A stretch of 5,074 bases of DNA from assembly GCA_900544425.1 (NCBI GenBank), contig UQUX01000123.1:1-5074 (forward strand). Reading direction: 5' to 3'. The notes under the pieces were generated by a model, which saw nothing but the letters and a program-made list of their open reading frames with translations, was not told the origin of the DNA and searched no databases. The position numbers and the translations under genes are program-made. This document shows positions 1-5,074 of the stretch, one piece after another (position 1 is the stretch's first letter; each line of letters opens with the position of its first letter). The DNA comes from an uncultured Collinsella sp. (GTDB taxonomy: Bacteria; Actinomycetota; Coriobacteriia; Coriobacteriales; Coriobacteriaceae).

Positions 1-1
1 C

Positions 2-1459
2 ACCCCGCTTCAGCATCTTCTGCTTGCAGCTGCCGCGTCGCACGGTATGCACGCACTCGTCATGACCAGCGGAAACCTGAGCGAAGAACCCATCGAGACC
101 GACGACGACCTTGCCTGGGAACACCTCGTTGCTGCCGGCATCGCCGACGCGTTGCTCGGTAACGACCGCGCGATCCTCTCGCGCTACGACGACTCTGTAG
201 TGCGCGTGGTCGACGGCGCCATTATGCCCGTTCGCCGCGCTCGCGGATATGCACCCCAGCCGCTGCCGTTGCCGGCGCTCGACGGCGCTCCGTCCTGCGT
301 GCTCGCCTGCGGGCCACAACAAAAGGCCACGATTGCGCTCACGCGTGAAGGGACGAACGGCGAGGCGACCTGTTTTGTGTCGCAGCATATCGGCGATGTT
401 GAAAACGGCGGGGCCTTCGATGCCTGGAACGCCGCGCGCACGCGCTTGGAAGATCTCTTTGACTTGGCGCCCGCCGCCTTGGCCTGCGATGTACACCCCA
501 GCTATCTATCGGGCCAGTGGGCGCGCGAGCAGACGCGAAAATGCAATCTGCCGCTCGTCGAGGTGCAGCACCATCATGCGCATATCGCGAGCGTAATGGC
601 CGAGGCCATCGCCGCGGGCCAGCTTACAACCGACGCGCGCGTCCTTGGCATCGCCTTTGACGGCACCGGCGCCGGCACCGATGGGACCATTTGGGGCGGC
701 GAGTTTCTTGTTGCCAGCCTTGGCGGCTTTGAGCGCGCCGCGCATTTGCGCACCTGGGCGCTCCCCGGTGGGGCGGCCTCCGTGCGCGACGCCCGCCGCA
801 ACGCCTTCGCCCTGCTCAGTGAGCTCGGCCTGCTCGAGCACCCAGGTGCCGCTCGGCTTTTGGACAGCCTCGACGAACAAACGCGCAGCGTGACAGCCAC
901 CATGATCGAGCGCGGCATCAACAGCCCGCGTACCAGCAGCATGGGGCGTCTCTTTGATGCCGCGGCAGCAATTCTGGGCATCTGCGACAAGGCAACCTAC
1001 GAGGGCGAACCCGCCATCGAGCTTGAGGCCGCCGCCTGGCGCGCGCTCGACAACGAAATCGCCCATTTTCCCGACGACAACGCCGGCTATTTCGCATCTG
1101 GCCCATCGTGGCTGGACGGCCCCTATGTTCTGGACCAGAAAGCACTCTTTGAGGCACTTTTGGGAGGAATTGAAGCCGGAGCGCCCGCCTACAGGCTCGC
1201 GCTCGACTTCCATATCGCCATCGCGCGCTCTTCGGCACGAATCGCACGCGAAATCTGCGCGCGCGAAGGCATCGATACCGTCGCGCTCTCGGGCGGCGTG
1301 TTCATGAACCGACTTTTGCTCCAGCTCCTCACCCGCGAGCTCAAAAGCATGGGTCTCACTGTCTTGATTCCCCAAACCGTGCCCGTTAACGACGGCTGCA
1401 TCGCCTACGGTCAGGCGGCAGTCGCACGCACTCGCCTCGCACAGGTCGCACCGCAATAG
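2..1459 (+). CDS. hypF: Carbamoyltransferase HypF, C-terminal 485 residues (5' end cut by window)
   Basis: HypF is a cytoplasmic enzyme that uses carbamoyl phosphate and ATP to make carbamoyl-AMP and loads the carbamoyl group onto the C-terminal cysteine of HypE, the first step in making the cyanide ligands of [NiFe]-hydrogenases. The frame is open from base 2, and the codons before the first ATG (base 47) already read as HypF (TPLQHLLLAAA), so the true start lies upstream. Against a usual length near 750 residues, about 265 are missing: the acylphosphatase domain, the zinc fingers and part of the YrdC-like domain. Numbering from base 2, the end of the YrdC-like domain shows MTSGNLSEEPI (21-31), a DDSVVR stretch and RRARGYAP (78-85). 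The Kae1-like domain follows from about residue 100, with the metal-site HHHAH (190-194), the nucleotide-site GIAFDGTGAGTDG (from 216), LSGGVFMN (429-436) and VNDGCIAYGQ (462-471). No frameshift is seen. hypC begins 131 bases downstream. Family assignment is very secure. Confidence 0.97.
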   Translation, partial: TPLQHLLLAAAASHGMHALVMTSGNLSEEPIETDDDLAWEHLVAAGIADALLGNDRAILSRYDDSVVRVVDGAIMPVRRARGYAPQPLPLPALDGAPSCVLACGPQQKATIALTREGTNGEATCFVSQHIGDVENGGAFDAWNAARTRLEDLFDLAPAALACDVHPSYLSGQWAREQTRKCNLPLVEVQHHHAHIASVMAEAIAAGQLTTDARVLGIAFDGTGAGTDGTIWGGEFLVASLGGFERAAHLRTWALPGGAASVRDARRNAFALLSELGLLEHPGAARLLDSLDEQTRSVTATMIERGINSPRTSSMGRLFDAAAAILGICDKATYEGEPAIELEAAAWRALDNEIAHFPDDNAGYFASGPSWLDGPYVLDQKALFEALLGGIEAGAPAYRLALDFHIAIARSSARIAREICAREGIDTVALSGGVFMNRLLLQLLTRELKSMGLTVLIPQTVPVNDGCIAYGQAAVARTRLAQVAPQ

Positions 1460-1505
1460 GCTGTTTGGCCAACCCGCAAGCCGCCGTCTCACAGGTGTAG
1501 CGCGT

Positions 1506-1534
1506 TTGCCCGCAGCCCCCGCGAGCGCTACCAT
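1506..1534 (+). promoter_or_regulatory. Candidate sigma-70-type promoter for hypCD
   Basis: In the 131-base gap between hypF and hypC, TTGCCC (1506-1511) and TACCAT (1529-1534) each match four of six consensus bases and are separated by exactly 17 bp. The -10 fits the TAnnnT pattern common in high-GC Gram-positives. A start near 1541 would give a leader of about 50 bases before hypC. No convincing terminator follows hypF, so read-through from upstream is equally possible. This is pattern matching only. Confidence 0.4.
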
Positions 1535-1547
1535 CAAACGATGGATT

Positions 1548-1567
1548 ATCCAGCGCCCATCCAGCGC
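1548..1567 (+). repeat. Two 9-bp direct repeats at 11-bp spacing upstream of hypC
   Basis: ATCCAGCGC occurs at 1548-1556 and again at 1559-1567, a period of 11 bp or about one helical turn. It lies between the candidate hypC promoter and the hypC ribosome site. The repeat is directly seen. A role as a regulator site is only an inference. Confidence 0.6.
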
Positions 1568-1580
1568 AAAGCGTATAAAA

Positions 1581-1585
1581 GAGGA
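1581..1585 (+). promoter_or_regulatory. Ribosome binding site of hypC
   Basis: GAGGA lies five bases before the ATG at 1591 and fixes this start, which also yields the invariant HypC N-terminus with cysteine at position 2. Confidence 0.8.
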
Positions 1586-1590
1586 ACATT

Positions 1591-1851
1591 ATGTGCCTTG
1601 CCGTTCCCGGTAAAGTAGTCAAACGCGACGATGACCTCAAGGCCACCGTCGACATGATGGGCATCGAGCGCCCTGTTTCGCTGAGACTCGTGCCGACGGC
1701 GCAGGTAGGCGACTATGTTCTCGTGCACGCCGGCTTTGGCATCCAGATTGTCAACGAGCAGGAAGCGCAGGAAACGCTCGAGCTTGTTAATGCCATGTCC
1801 GAGCTGGTCGAAGAAGACCAGCTTGCCACCAACCCGGCTGAGGCTTACTAG
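1591..1851 (+). CDS. hypC: Hydrogenase assembly chaperone HypC
   Basis: HypC is a small cytoplasmic chaperone (HypC/HybG/HupF family). It binds HypD to hold the iron while its CN and CO ligands are added, then carries the Fe(CN)2CO unit to the precursor of the hydrogenase large subunit. The protein is 86 residues, within the normal range. It begins with the family signature MCLAVPGKV, in which Cys2 (exposed after removal of Met1) is the essential iron-binding residue. The second conserved site is His46 in VHAGFGI; most relatives I recall have Ala where Gly50 stands, a mild change. The C-terminal 25 residues are acidic and likely helical. The start is fixed by the Cys2 requirement and a well-spaced GAGGA. 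Its TAG stop overlaps the GTG start of hypD by one base, which suggests coupled, near-equal production of the two partners. Confidence 0.97.
   Translation: MCLAVPGKVVKRDDDLKATVDMMGIERPVSLRLVPTAQVGDYVLVHAGFGIQIVNEQEAQETLELVNAMSELVEEDQLATNPAEAY
1840..1843 (+). promoter_or_regulatory. Ribosome binding site of hypD inside the hypC 3' end
   Basis: GAGG lies within the last codons of hypC, seven bases before the GTG at 1851. It supports the unusual GTG start and the TAGTG stop/start overlap. HypD translation probably depends partly on ribosomes finishing hypC. Confidence 0.65.
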
Positions 1852-2963
1852 TGGCGCCCGAACAACCGGCGCGCTCCGGTATCGACTTCTCGGCATTCCG
1901 CGATCCCAAGCTGGCTCGCGAGCTCATCGAGCGCATTCACGAGCTTGTCGGCGACCGCGCCATCAACCTTATGGAAGTCTGCGGCACGCACACCGTAAGC
2001 ATCGGCCGCTATGGCTTTCGCTCCATTATGCCGGCCGGGCTCAAGCTGCTGAGCGGCCCGGGCTGCCCCGTCTGCGTCACCGCCAACCGCGACATCGACC
2101 ACGCAATCGCGCTCGCCAACATAGACGGCGCCATCATCACCACCTTTGGCGACATGATGCGCGTGCCCGGATCATCCACCTCGCTCGCTGCGCAAAAGGC
2201 GGCAGGGCGTGACATTCGCATTGTGTACTCCCCGCTCGATGCACTCGACATTGCCGAGCAAAACCCCGATCGCCCGGTTATTTTTATGGGCGTGGGCTTT
2301 GAGACCACAACGCCCACCATCGCCGCCGCCATCTTGGAGGCCGAAGCGCGCGGGCTTTTGAACTTCTCGGTCTATTGCGCCCACAAGACCACGCCGCCGG
2401 CGTTGCGCGCCATCGCCAACGATCCCGAGACCGCCATCGATGGCTTTATCCTGCCGGGACACGTCGCCACCATCACGGGCTTGGCGCCCTTTAGCTTTTT
2501 GGTCGACGAATTCAATACCCCGGGCGTGGTCACGGGATTTGAACCGGTCGATATCCTGCAGGGTATCTGCATGCTGGTCCAAATGGTTGTTGAGGGGCAG
2601 CCCGCAATCGACAACGCCTACCGTCGTGGCGTCAATGCCGACGGCAATCCCGTGGCGCGCCAGCTGGTCGAGCAGGTATTTGAGCCGTGCGATACCACAT
2701 GGCGTGGATTGGGGCTGATTGCCAACTCGGGCCTTTCCATCCGCCCCGAGTTCTCGCGCTTTGATGCCCGCGTTCGCTTTGACGTGCCCGTTGAGGCGAC
2801 GGTCGAGCCGCGCGGATGCCGCTGCGGCGACGTGCTGCGCGGGGCCATTACGCCGAGCGACTGCCCCCTGTTCGGCCACGCTTGTACGCCCGAGCATCCC
2901 GTCGGCCCCTGCATGGTGAGCTCCGAGGGCAGCTGCGCAGCATATTTCCGCTACCGAGGCTAA
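1851..2963 (+). CDS. hypD: Hydrogenase maturation iron-sulfur scaffold HypD
   Basis: HypD is the cytoplasmic [4Fe-4S] protein that, with HypC, forms the scaffold on which the active-site iron receives its CN and CO ligands; cyanide comes from HypE. The product is 370 residues, normal for the family. Central cysteines are present: Cys44 in EVCGTHT, and Cys72 and Cys75 in GPGCPVCVT, the thiol-redox and iron-binding region. A GFETTTPT segment and an HKTTPPA segment are also typical. The C-terminal domain is cysteine-rich (Cys323, 325, 338, 345, 354, 362) and supplies the cluster ligands. The start is GTG, chosen because it gives the right length, has GAGG seven bases upstream and overlaps the hypC stop; the next in-frame ATG (residue 41) would cut into conserved sequence. 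The gene ends with tandem in-frame stops TAA TAG. It is followed by a hairpin and the hypE leader. Confidence 0.97.
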   Translation: MAPEQPARSGIDFSAFRDPKLARELIERIHELVGDRAINLMEVCGTHTVSIGRYGFRSIMPAGLKLLSGPGCPVCVTANRDIDHAIALANIDGAIITTFGDMMRVPGSSTSLAAQKAAGRDIRIVYSPLDALDIAEQNPDRPVIFMGVGFETTTPTIAAAILEAEARGLLNFSVYCAHKTTPPALRAIANDPETAIDGFILPGHVATITGLAPFSFLVDEFNTPGVVTGFEPVDILQGICMLVQMVVEGQPAIDNAYRRGVNADGNPVARQLVEQVFEPCDTTWRGLGLIANSGLSIRPEFSRFDARVRFDVPVEATVEPRGCRCGDVLRGAITPSDCPLFGHACTPEHPVGPCMVSSEGSCAAYFRYRG

Positions 2964-2968
2964 TAGGT

Positions 2969-2992
2969 TCCGCCGTTCTAACGAACGGCGGA
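2969..2992. repeat. Perfect 10-bp inverted repeat (hairpin) between hypD and hypE
   Basis: The arms TCCGCCGTTC (2969-2978) and GAACGGCGGA (2983-2992) are exact reverse complements around the loop TAAC. It starts three bases after the second hypD stop codon. No T-run follows on either strand, so it is not a classic intrinsic terminator. It could still be a U-less terminator, an mRNA 3'-end stabiliser for hypCD, or an operator just upstream of the hypE -10 box. The structure is certain; the role is not. Confidence 0.7.
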
Positions 2993-3016
2993 CCAGTCGA
3001 CGCTGCGCCTCACCCA

Positions 3017-3022
3017 TATAAT
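3017..3022 (+). promoter_or_regulatory. Consensus -10 box, candidate hypE promoter
   Basis: An exact TATAAT lies 25 bases before the hypE ATG, in otherwise GC-rich sequence. Transcription would start near 3029 and leave a short leader that still contains the GGAG ribosome site. The -35 is weak: no good hexamer occurs at 16-18 bp spacing, and a TCGACG at 2997-3002 is only 14 bp away. A dedicated or activator-assisted hypE promoter is plausible. Confidence 0.45.
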
Positions 3023-3035
3023 TCCACCCACGATT

Positions 3036-3039
3036 GGAG
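3036..3039 (+). promoter_or_regulatory. Ribosome binding site of hypE
   Basis: GGAG lies eight bases before the ATG at 3048, which is the only start consistent with the HypE N-terminal motif. Confidence 0.75.
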
Positions 3040-3047
3040 TTTTCGAT

Positions 3048-4082
3048 ATGTCCCATAGCGTTACCGATAGCACCGTCCTGCTGGGCCACGGCTCCGGCGG
3101 ACAGATGATGAAGCGCATCATCGATGAGGTCTTTTTGGATGCCTTTGGGTCGCCCGAGCTGCTCGAAGGCAACGACGCCGGCGTCGCCGCGCTGCCCGCG
3201 AGCGGGCGCATCGCCATGTCGACCGACAGCTTTGTAGTCTCGCCGCAGTTCTTCCCCGGTGGCAACATCGGCCGCCTCGCCGTGTGCGGAACCGTCAACG
3301 ACGTCGCGACCTCGGGCGCCAACGTGCGCTACCTATCGTGCGGCTTTATCCTCGAAGAGGGCTATCCCATGGATAAGCTCCACCAGATTGTGCAGACGAT
3401 GGCCGAAACGGCGCACGAAGCGGGCGTGTCCATAATCACGGGCGACACTAAGGTGGTCGAGCGCGGCGGGGCCGACGGCGTCTATATCAATACCGCCGGT
3501 GTGGGCGAGGTACCCGCGGGCGTGGCGCTCAGCGGCGCAAACTGCCGGCCCGGCGATGTCATCCTGGTCTCAGGTACACTGGGCGACCACGGCATCGCTA
3601 TCATGAGCCAACGCGAGGGTCTGGCGTTTTCGAGCACCATCGAAAGCGACGCCGCGCCGCTCAACCACCTGATTGCCGATGTGCTTGCTGCAGCACCCGA
3701 CACACGCTGCTTTCGCGACCCCACGCGCGGTGGCTTGGCCTCGACGCTCAACGAGTTTGCGCAGGCCAGCGGCGTTACCATGGAGATCGACGAGGACGAT
3801 GTGCCCGTGCGCCCAGACGTGCAGGCAGCCTGCGAGATGCTCGGCTACGATGTGCTGCAGGTGGCAAACGAGGGCAAGATGGTTGCCGTCGTGCCGGCCG
3901 AGCAAGCCGATGCCGCGCTGAGCGCCATGCGCGCCGCCCGCTACGGCGAGAATGCCGCCATCATCGGTCGCGTGCTGCCACTTGCCGAGGGCGCCCATCC
4001 CGCCGTGCGCGTGCGCACCGGCTGGGGCTCGACCCGCATCCTCGACATGCTCGTGGGAGAACAGCTGCCGAGGATTTGCTAG
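3048..4082 (+). CDS. hypE: Carbamoyl dehydratase HypE
   Basis: HypE receives a carbamoyl group from HypF on its C-terminal cysteine and uses ATP to dehydrate the thiocarboxamide to a thiocyanate, then passes the cyanide to iron on HypC-HypD. It is cytoplasmic and dimeric, of the PurM/SelD/ThiL fold. The product is 344 residues, the usual length. The N-terminal half carries the ATP-site features: LLGHGSGG (11-18), GNDAGV (41-46), STDSFVVSP (58-66) and GGNIGRLAVCGTVNDVA (71-87). The second half contains the DPTRGG segment typical of the fold. The protein ends exactly in PRIC, with the catalytic Cys344 as the last residue before TAG, so it should be active with HypF. It lies 84 bases after hypD, behind a hairpin and a TATAAT box, and so may be transcribed partly on its own. 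Confidence 0.98.
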   Translation: MSHSVTDSTVLLGHGSGGQMMKRIIDEVFLDAFGSPELLEGNDAGVAALPASGRIAMSTDSFVVSPQFFPGGNIGRLAVCGTVNDVATSGANVRYLSCGFILEEGYPMDKLHQIVQTMAETAHEAGVSIITGDTKVVERGGADGVYINTAGVGEVPAGVALSGANCRPGDVILVSGTLGDHGIAIMSQREGLAFSSTIESDAAPLNHLIADVLAAAPDTRCFRDPTRGGLASTLNEFAQASGVTMEIDEDDVPVRPDVQAACEMLGYDVLQVANEGKMVAVVPAEQADAALSAMRAARYGENAAIIGRVLPLAEGAHPAVRVRTGWGSTRILDMLVGEQLPRIC

Positions 4083-4165
4083 GGCGAAACCACACGGTCG
4101 GCGCGATGCGGCCTGATACCCCTGGAGATGTTCAGATTCCAAGCACGCCCAACGCGGAAGCCCAG

Positions 4166-4171
4166 TATTAT
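4166..4171 (+). promoter_or_regulatory. Possible -10 box for the phosphatase gene
   Basis: TATTAT matches five of six consensus bases and lies 34 bases before the ATG at 4206. I find no recognisable -35 at the proper distance, and no clear terminator separates hypE from this region. The 123-base gap makes a separate promoter plausible, but support is thin. Confidence 0.3.
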
Positions 4172-4195
4172 GGGGTGCGTTTTAAACCCAATGAC

Positions 4196-4200
4196 GGGAG
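4196..4200 (+). promoter_or_regulatory. Ribosome binding site that decides the phosphatase start
   Basis: GGGAG lies five bases before the ATG at 4206. In-frame ATGs at 4128, 4170 and 4191 exist upstream. A GGAG abuts the 4128 ATG with no spacer, and the residues they would add do not resemble the family, so 4206 is preferred. Confidence 0.75.
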
Positions 4201-4205
4201 TTTTT

Positions 4206-4874
4206 ATGGCAGCAGCTTTTTCCCATGTGATCTTTGACCTGGACGGCACCATCCTCAACACACTCGAGGACCTGGCGGCCGCCGGCAACCATACCTGCGA
4301 GATGCACGGCTGGCCCTCGTTTGCCGTAGACGAGTACCGCTACAAGGTGGGAAACGGCATGCTCAAGCTGGTTGAGCGCTTTATGCCCGCCGAGTATGCG
4401 GGCGACGGCCGCATGTTTGAGCAGGCGCTTGCCGAGTTTAGGGCTTACTACGGCGAGCACAAGGAGGACCACACCGCCCCCTATGCCGGCACGATCGAGA
4501 TGCTCGACCGCCTACGCGCCGCGGGCGTTCAGCTTGCCGTGCTCACCAACAAGGACCACGTCTCGGCGGCTCCGCTTATCGAGAAGTATTTTGGTTCCGA
4601 GCGCTTTGCGCTGGTGCAAGGCCGCGTCGATGCGTTTCCGCCCAAGCCCGAGGCGCCTGTTACGCTGCATGTGATGGAAGAGCTAGGCGCCGATCCGTCG
4701 ACCACGCTCTATGTGGGCGATTCCAATGTCGATATCCTGACCGGTCACAACGCCGGCCTTAAGAGTGCGGGCGTCAGCTGGGGCTTCCGCGGCCGCGCAG
4801 AGCTGGAGTCCGCCGGCGCCGACTACGTGGTGGACACCCAGAACGAGCTAGCGGCGCTGATTCTGGGCGAGTAA
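4206..4874 (+). CDS. HAD-superfamily hydrolase, phosphoglycolate phosphatase-like (Gph type)
   Basis: This is a soluble cytoplasmic HAD phosphatase with an N-terminal helical cap (subfamily IA), 222 residues, normal for Gph/PGP-like enzymes. All four catalytic motifs are present. Motif I is FDLDGTILNT, with nucleophile Asp11 and acid/base Asp13. Motif II is VLTNK (Thr114), motif III is the Lys147 of PPKPE, and motif IV is GDSNVDI with Asp172 and Asp176 binding magnesium. The cap spans about residues 19-85, including the KVGNGMLKLVERF segment typical of Gph-like proteins. The enzyme surely removes phosphate from a small metabolite. 2-phosphoglycolate is the common assignment, but members of this group act on many sugar phosphates and nucleotides or on pyrophosphate, so no gene symbol is given. 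It sits 123 bases after hypE with its own ribosome site and perhaps its own promoter. No known role in hydrogenase assembly links it to its neighbours. Confidence 0.92.
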   Translation: MAAAFSHVIFDLDGTILNTLEDLAAAGNHTCEMHGWPSFAVDEYRYKVGNGMLKLVERFMPAEYAGDGRMFEQALAEFRAYYGEHKEDHTAPYAGTIEMLDRLRAAGVQLAVLTNKDHVSAAPLIEKYFGSERFALVQGRVDAFPPKPEAPVTLHVMEELGADPSTTLYVGDSNVDILTGHNAGLKSAGVSWGFRGRAELESAGADYVVDTQNELAALILGE

Positions 4875-4891
4875 CGAGCGACACTGCTTAA

Positions 4892-4901
4892 CGCAGCTGC
4901 G
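4892..4901. repeat. 10-bp perfect palindrome
   Basis: CGCAGCTGCG is its own reverse complement and lies 17 bases after the phosphatase stop codon. It is the first of three successive dyads in the right-hand gene-free region. No T-run follows it, so it does not look like an intrinsic terminator. Confidence 0.5.
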
Positions 4902-4908
4902 ACAATTC

Positions 4909-4920
4909 TTCCGCGCGGAA
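4909..4920. repeat. 12-bp perfect palindrome
   Basis: TTCCGCGCGGAA is a perfect 12-bp palindrome, ending one base before the large hairpin element begins. It could be a protein-binding site, part of the neighbouring repeat element, or chance in GC-rich DNA. Confidence 0.5.
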
Positions 4921-4921
4921 A

Positions 4922-4978
4922 GTAGTCGTTGGGGACGTTCTTAAACGACTAGTCAGACAAGAACGCCCCAACGACTAC
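4922..4978. repeat. 57-base imperfect hairpin, REP/MITE-like element
   Basis: The left arm (4922-4942) and right arm (4959-4978) pair over 20 bp with a single unpaired A at 4935. Thirteen bp pair on the outer side (4922-4934 with 4966-4978) and seven on the inner side (4936-4942 with 4959-4965). The 16-base loop contains the palindrome GACTAGTC (4947-4954). The octamer AACGACTA occurs in both the loop (4944-4951) and the right arm (4970-4977), and its complement TAGTCGTT in the left arm (4923-4930). There is no T-run after either arm. The size and structure resemble small dispersed intergenic repeats (REP or miniature inverted-repeat type). A strong U-less transcription terminator for the phosphatase gene is the alternative. 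The dyad is certain; the class is inferred. Confidence 0.7.
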
Positions 4979-5074
4979 CCCAACAATGGCAACGCCGCAG
5001 GTAGAGGACGGACAGCGAGCGGACACCAGAGCGAACAAATTGGCATGAAAAGAGGACGGCATAGACCTTCTGGT
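4979..5074. other. Right-end intergenic stretch with short direct repeats, no gene recognised
   Basis: No convincing gene is seen after the hairpin. AGAGGACGG occurs twice (5003-5011 and 5051-5059), and CGGACA occurs twice at an 11-bp period (5009-5014 and 5020-5025). On the - strand a reading frame is open from the window edge to a stop at 4951-4949 inside the hairpin. It could be the tail of a gene entering from the right or chance; its residues resemble no family I know. Confidence 0.4.

Noticed and set aside
1460..1500. Possible terminator after hypF
   Set aside because: Only the short palindrome TTGGCCAA (1465-1472) is present, with no stable GC stem and no T-run.
506..1537. A 343-codon open frame on the - strand opposite hypF
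   Set aside because: It lies wholly antisense to a secure gene. Long antisense frames are expected from the strong third-position G/C bias, and its protein matches no family I recognise.
1531..1544. Small inverted repeat CCATC-AAAC-GATGG before hypC
   Set aside because: Five-bp arms are easily expected by chance. It overlaps the candidate -10 but is too small to claim as an operator.
1573..1578. TATAAA just before hypC as a -10 box
   Set aside because: It abuts the hypC ribosome site. A start there would remove the Shine-Dalgarno sequence from the message, and no -35 is seen at the proper distance.
2172..3089. A 305-codon open frame on the - strand opposite hypD
   Set aside because: It is antisense to hypD and the hypE start, with no recognisable domain and a composition typical of shadow frames.
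4128..4205. Upstream ATGs (4128, 4170, 4191) as the phosphatase start
   Set aside because: They would add up to 26 residues unlike the family's N-terminus. The GGAG before 4128 has no spacer, whereas GGGAG is well placed for 4206.
4922..4978. CRISPR array or spacer-repeat unit
   Set aside because: There is one hairpin, not regularly spaced identical repeats, and no cas gene is in the window.
5040..5067. TTGGCA (5040-5045) with TAGACC (5062-5067) as a + strand promoter at the right edge
   Set aside because: The -35 is good but the -10 matches only three of six bases, and no downstream gene is visible to support it.

Overview
This is a GC-rich chromosomal window in which every recognisable gene is on the + strand. 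It holds the distal part of a [NiFe]-hydrogenase maturation cluster, in the order hypF (5' end cut by the window edge), hypC, hypD, hypE. These are followed by a stand-alone HAD-family phosphatase gene and a 200-base gene-free right end rich in inverted repeats. The strong G/C preference at third positions, TATAAT-like -10 boxes, purine-rich ribosome sites and the protein flavour suggest a high-GC Gram-positive anaerobe. My best guess is a gut coriobacterium of the Collinsella type. This is an inference from overall character only; the window contains no rRNA or other taxonomic marker.

Layout: bases 2-1459 encode the C-terminal 485 residues of HypF (end of the YrdC-like domain plus the whole Kae1-like domain). 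A 131-base gap carries a candidate promoter and a 9-bp repeat spaced by one helical turn. hypC (1591-1851) and hypD (1851-2963) share one base at a TAGTG stop/start junction and are probably translationally coupled. The 84-base hypD-hypE gap contains a perfect 10-bp-arm hairpin and then an exact TATAAT, so hypE (3048-4082) may have its own promoter. After 123 bases comes the phosphatase (4206-4874). The remaining 200 bases contain three successive dyads, the largest a 57-base hairpin with a near-perfect 20-bp stem.

How the genes work together (established for the family): HypF makes carbamoyl-adenylate from carbamoyl phosphate and ATP and transfers the carbamoyl group to the C-terminal cysteine of HypE. 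HypE dehydrates it with ATP to a thiocyanate. The cyanide goes to the iron held by the HypC-HypD complex, which is later delivered to the hydrogenase large subunit. All key residues for this relay are intact in the visible parts, including the terminal PRIC of HypE, Cys2 of HypC and the cysteines of HypD. The hydrogenase itself, HypA/HypB and the maturation protease are not in the window. The phosphatase has no clear functional tie to hydrogenase assembly and appears to be a separate unit.

No new multi-gene system is visible. The coding part is a canonical hyp cluster. The least explained sequence is the palindrome-rich right end, which resembles a small dispersed repeat element, and the two regulatory-looking gaps inside the hyp cluster.
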